Below are positions 61,564 through 64,000 of a stretch of DNA of 64,000 nucleotides, in pieces (within the stretch, counting starts at the first letter, position 1; each line of letters starts with the position of its first letter). The stretch is from positions 1 through 64,000 of IMG/VR virus record IMGVR_UViG_3300017987_000005; one strand, given 5' to 3'. Position numbers and translations under genes: made by a program. The notes below the pieces were generated by a model that saw only the letters and a list, made by a program, of their open reading frames with translations, had not been told where the DNA came from and searched no databases. This stretch comes from a virus.

Positions 61564-61739
61564 TCGTCCCTTTCCGAAATAAGCTGAACTACCTTGCGCA
61601 GCTCAACAGGATTTACTTTGGCGATGATGTCGCCCTCCTGAACGTGAGTAACGTCCCGGTCTCCGCCAAGCGGATAAAGCACTACCGGCAGCTCGGGGTC
61701 GCATTCCTGTAAACAGGCAATGAGTTCGCTGACCTTCAC
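61560..61739 (-). CDS. small conserved phage-type protein
   Basis: 59 aa, GTG start, MKVSELIACLQECDPELPV then LGGDRDVTHVQEGDII. This L-x-x-x-x-D-P-x-x-P-V pattern is common in phage and bacterial proteins of unknown function. The start overlaps the upstream stop region and the TGA overlaps the next ATG. Confidence 0.65.
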   Translation of the reverse strand: MKVSELIACLQECDPELPVVLYPLGGDRDVTHVQEGDIIAKVNPVELRKVVQLISERDE

Positions 61740-61741
61740 TG

Positions 61742-62200
61742 TTAATCCTCTCGGTCAAGAATGGTCACACCATCCCCGTATCCGCAGGCTCTCTGACACA
61801 ACTGTTTCCCTGGATACCATTCCCCCTCATCACCGTCACTGTGAATGGCTACGTCATCACCGAAATGATGCTTCAGCGCAATAAGGCAAGCTGTCACCAC
61901 ATCGTCATACGGTTTACGGGCAGTTTTGGTAAAATTGAAAACTCTGCCGGCATCGTCCTTGCTTGAGGAATATCCCCCGCCAGGCGCAACAGCAAATGTT
62001 TCGTGAGCTTCATCTCCCACCCCATTAAGACTGACTGCTCCATCAGTAATCTTGGGGTCTCCACCTTCTCCCATACCATCTCCGATGGCGATTCCATCGG
62101 CCTTGGCACATTCGACAATCTTTTTGCAATCGCTTGCAAACTTGCCGAACTTCTTCGTATCAAGTTCCGGCTTCACATAGTAATAGTGCGTATATCCCAT
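61742..62200 (-). CDS. conserved phage protein (MGYTHYY family)
   Basis: 152 aa. The start MGYTHYYYVKPELD and GGGYSSSKDDAGRVFNFTKTARKPYD define a family common in large phages and plasmids, function unknown. ATGA-type overlap with the upstream gene. Confidence 0.7.
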   Translation of the reverse strand: MGYTHYYYVKPELDTKKFGKFASDCKKIVECAKADGIAIGDGMGEGGDPKITDGAVSLNGVGDEAHETFAVAPGGGYSSSKDDAGRVFNFTKTARKPYDDVVTACLIALKHHFGDDVAIHSDGDEGEWYPGKQLCQRACGYGDGVTILDRED

Positions 62201-62589
62201 CACTCGGCCTCCTTCTCAACAATGTTATGAACGTGGTTCATTGCATCGAACCATATCGTATCTTTTCCTCTGCGGACGCACAGCGCTCCGCCTCCGAATT
62301 CATCAATGCGTGGTTTATCGCAAGTGTATGACCATGACGCGTAGAATGGTTCGTCAATCTCCAACTCCTCGACCAGCGCTTTCGCTATCTGTTCAAGGTG
62401 GTCAATAATAACTCCATCACTGTGGAACCATACTCCGTCACCTTCCATCTCGGCTTCGACTCCGCAATACCCCCAATCTTCATCCTCGTCAAAACTCTCG
62501 ACCTCCCGGTCAACGATTTGAGCAGCCTGCTCTAACTTATCAGCAGGTACATTAAGGAATGCGGAAGTCTCGCAATAGTTGTTTGCCAT
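62200..62589 (-). CDS. conserved phage-type protein, unknown function
   Basis: 129 aa. Acidic N-terminal half and a beta-rich end (EPFYASWSYTCDKPRIDEFGGGALCV) like proteins that accompany MGYTHYY proteins in other phages. Leader AGGAGACAAGATATG below the promoter at 62630. Confidence 0.6.
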   Translation of the reverse strand: MANNYCETSAFLNVPADKLEQAAQIVDREVESFDEDEDWGYCGVEAEMEGDGVWFHSDGVIIDHLEQIAKALVEELEIDEPFYASWSYTCDKPRIDEFGGGALCVRRGKDTIWFDAMNHVHNIVEKEAE

Positions 62590-62629
62590 ATCTTGTCTCC
62601 TTTGTGGCTATCAATTTAACAACACTTAT

Positions 62630-62657
62630 ATTATATCATATAAATGTTATAAGTCAA
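62630..62657 (-). promoter_or_regulatory. promoter
   Basis: -35 TTGACT, 16-bp spacer, extended -10 TGATATAAT. Drives genes from 62200 to 60686. Confidence 0.8.
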
Positions 62658-62674
62658 GTAAGAAATAATAAAAG

Positions 62675-63112
62675 TTACAGCCCCTCCTTCTTCTCGGTTT
62701 CGAGGATAAAATCCTCCCACGGACCAAAGTTAGCTGCATCCACCATTCTAAGACGAGCCTCTTCGACTGTGTATCGCACGGTCTCGTCCTCCCGTACTCC
62801 GCCATAATGATAATACACCTCCCTGGGCAACGTGGAATCATTGTTGTTGGATTTGTCAATACAAAACCACATCTCAAAGTAATCCGGGTGACCTTCCGGG
62901 AGATTCTTATGCATCTCTGCCGGCATGGGCACTTTCTCGCAATACTCCACCCAGGCATGTCCGTGAAGGGGCACATACTCACCCTCAATAATGAATCCCC
63001 CGACAAGTCCGTGAACCACGAAATATTCCCTGTCGTCAGGAGGGCTGAGCACAGCTACCTGCGCTGCTGCTTCGTAGCAGTTCCCGCCGTCCTTGAGTTT
63101 CTTGGTTTTCAT
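62675..63112 (-). CDS. protein with NCYEAA...HGHAWVE pattern
   Basis: 145 aa. GGNCYEAAAQVAV near the N-terminus, LVHGLVGG and then PLHGHAWVEYC give a Cys and His arrangement like small papain-fold or transglutaminase-like proteins of phages. Catalysis is not shown. First ATG; overlaps the upstream gene. Confidence 0.6.
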   Translation of the reverse strand: MKTKKLKDGGNCYEAAAQVAVLSPPDDREYFVVHGLVGGFIIEGEYVPLHGHAWVEYCEKVPMPAEMHKNLPEGHPDYFEMWFCIDKSNNNDSTLPREVYYHYGGVREDETVRYTVEEARLRMVDAANFGPWEDFILETEKKEGL

Positions 63113-63387
63113 TCAGTCTGACCCTCATCACAGGTTCCCGAAGCGCAAGTCTCCTGACCGCAGAACTCGGATTCGTCATTAGAACACATCCTGACCCCTC
63201 CGCAACTCTCCCAAAAGACGCACTCCTCACAATTGACGTCCACCTTAACGAGTCCCAGTCCACCGCAAACAGAGCATTTAATCTGCTCCGGCTTATCTTT
63301 CAAAGAACTCCCGTACCCGTTGCAGTGAGGACACTGCTCATACCCGTACTTCTTCGGGTTCATCATAATTTCCATTTTGTCAACCAT
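63109..63387 (-). CDS. DnaJ-type zinc-finger protein
   Basis: 92 aa. CPHCNGYGSS and CSVCGGLGLV form a DnaJ-like zinc centre, followed by a second cysteine cluster (CEECVFWESCGG, CSNDESEFCGQETC). Leader GGGAGATAGGACAATG. May bind misfolded protein or metal. Confidence 0.62.
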   Translation of the reverse strand: MVDKMEIMMNPKKYGYEQCPHCNGYGSSLKDKPEQIKCSVCGGLGLVKVDVNCEECVFWESCGGVRMCSNDESEFCGQETCASGTCDEGQTE

Positions 63388-63391
63388 TGTC

Positions 63392-63589
63392 CTATCTCCC
63401 TTCATTCATCAACGTTACTACAGCATTGTGGTGGATGCCGTACTTCTCGATAAGTTTATTAAACGCCTCTTCGTCATAAGAGATGCTGTTGTCATTTGCT
63501 AACCTGTGCTGATTCTCTGCGTGCATCCCCATCGCCTCAATCAAAGCGCATATTGATTGTGAAATAATATAAGCATCATTATCACCCAT
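63392..63589 (-). CDS. small helical protein
   Basis: 65 aa, helical (IISQSICALIEAMGMHAENQHR). Unknown function. Separated from the upstream gene by a terminator-like hairpin at 63601-63637. Confidence 0.55.
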   Translation of the reverse strand: MGDNDAYIISQSICALIEAMGMHAENQHRLANDNSISYDEEAFNKLIEKYGIHHNAVVTLMNEGR

Positions 63590-63600
63590 GATATTCTCCT

Positions 63601-63637
63601 AAAATAAAAGCGGGGAGGGTGTGACAAGCACCCTCCC
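63601..63637 (-). terminator. terminator hairpin with anti-leader sequence
   Basis: Minus-strand hairpin GGGGAGGGTG/CACCCTCCCC followed by GCTTTTATTTT. It is preceded by TTGTCTTGTCTCCTG, an exact complement of the common translation leader (63638-63652 on the plus strand). Confidence 0.75.
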
Positions 63638-63697
63638 CAGGAGACAAGACAAGGTAGCCTGGCGGCTACCCGCTTGCGCAGGTGTGACAAGCACCTG

Positions 63698-63913
63698 CTA
63701 TTTTTCTATGAGTTCATAGTCGTCAACAATCTCGATGCCTCTGTCCCGCAACTCACAGCCTATTTCAATCATCCAAAGAACATCGCCAATATCAGGCGAC
63801 TTATTCGTTTCATCTTCAAACCGTGAACGGAGACGTGAGTGTTCTTCAATGAGTTCGTCCAATGACCATTCAGTCATCGGCCTCTCATTTACTTTTTCTC
63901 GTGTGTCGTGCAT
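63698..63913 (-). CDS. small acidic helical protein behind the common leader
   Basis: 71 aa, acidic and helical (SLDELIEEHSRLRSRFEDE). Leader AGGAGACAAGATTATG below the promoter at 63943. Unknown. Confidence 0.57.
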   Translation of the reverse strand: MHDTREKVNERPMTEWSLDELIEEHSRLRSRFEDETNKSPDIGDVLWMIEIGCELRDRGIEIVDDYELIEK

Positions 63914-63942
63914 AATCTTGTCTCCTTCAATTGTCTAATTAT

Positions 63943-63970
63943 ATTATAGCATAAAAACTTGATTTGTCAA
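63943..63970 (-). promoter_or_regulatory. promoter
   Basis: -35 TTGACA, 16-bp spacer, -10 TATAAT with ATGC before it. Drives the gene at 63698. Confidence 0.8.
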
Positions 63971-64000
63971 GGACAAAATCAGATTATTTCTTACCTCGTT

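Noticed and set aside
1-64000. Stop-codon reassignment, as in Lak-type megaphages
   Set aside because: TAA, TAG and TGA all end genes that have well-placed overlaps with the next gene, and conserved proteins show no in-frame stops.

Overview
The window is part of a large double-stranded DNA bacteriophage genome from an unidentified, probably Gram-negative host. Evidence: a dense tRNA array, a phage-type replication module (PolA-family polymerase, DnaG-like primase, DnaB-like helicase, DnaC-like loader, acidic ssDNA-binding protein), about 110 short tightly overlapping genes and long runs of genes of unknown function. Every gene I accept lies on the minus strand, so transcription runs from high to low coordinates. 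The code is standard: TAA, TAG and TGA all end genes. Seventeen minus-strand promoters share one plan (-35 TTGACA-like, 16-17 bp spacer, extended -10 TGnTATAAT, A/T-rich upstream block), which points to the host housekeeping sigma factor.

1-5.4 kb is an RNA region. It holds 17 intact tRNAs plus one cut by the window edge, an HNH endonuclease gene lying between the two halves of a broken tRNA-Cys, a Ro60 (TROVE/vWA) gene, and just downstream of Ro60 six tandem Y-RNA-like units. Each unit is closed by a bipartite stem with conserved internal-loop sequence, and five of them carry tRNA-like modules, several being circularly permuted tRNA bodies. Further structured RNAs follow, including a 62-nt CCA-ended tRNA-like RNA without a T loop and a strongly folded RNA of about 330 nt.

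5.4-16.5 kb holds small zinc-ribbon and membrane proteins together with RtcB RNA ligase, an RNase Z-like metallo-beta-lactamase protein, a GGQ-domain release-factor-like protein and a metallophosphoesterase. With Ro60 they look like an RNA repair and quality-control set. 17.9-23.2 kb is the first replication block (SF2 helicase, PolA, SSB-like protein, primase); 23.2-28 kb carries uracil-DNA glycosylase, an HAD protein, CoaD, a receiver-like domain and a radical SAM enzyme; 35.4-38.6 kb carries the helicase, the loader and a winged-helix initiator-like protein.

Interleaved at 16.6-17.9, 28-30, 33-35.3 and 39.4-46.9 kb are 29 small, mostly dissimilar proteins that all end in the same short tail, W-F-(N/D/E/S)-N-G or a close variant. 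Very often the codons of the tail contain the start codon or the ribosome-binding site of the next gene. I regard this tail family and the Ro60/Y-RNA array as the two strongest candidates for undescribed biology.

46.9-64 kb is a different accessory region of short operons. Each has its own promoter, and many have a terminator. Twenty genes start behind a nearly identical leader (AGGAGACAAGACAATG), and an AATACACA-centred motif recurs in intergenic spacers with about 39-bp spacing. Recognisable genes here are a PolX-type nucleotidyltransferase, a DUF2958 protein, a lipoprotein and a pair of lysine-rich paralogues; most others are unknown. A 680-bp G-rich stretch without credible genes (46,975-47,655) separates this region from the tail-protein operon.
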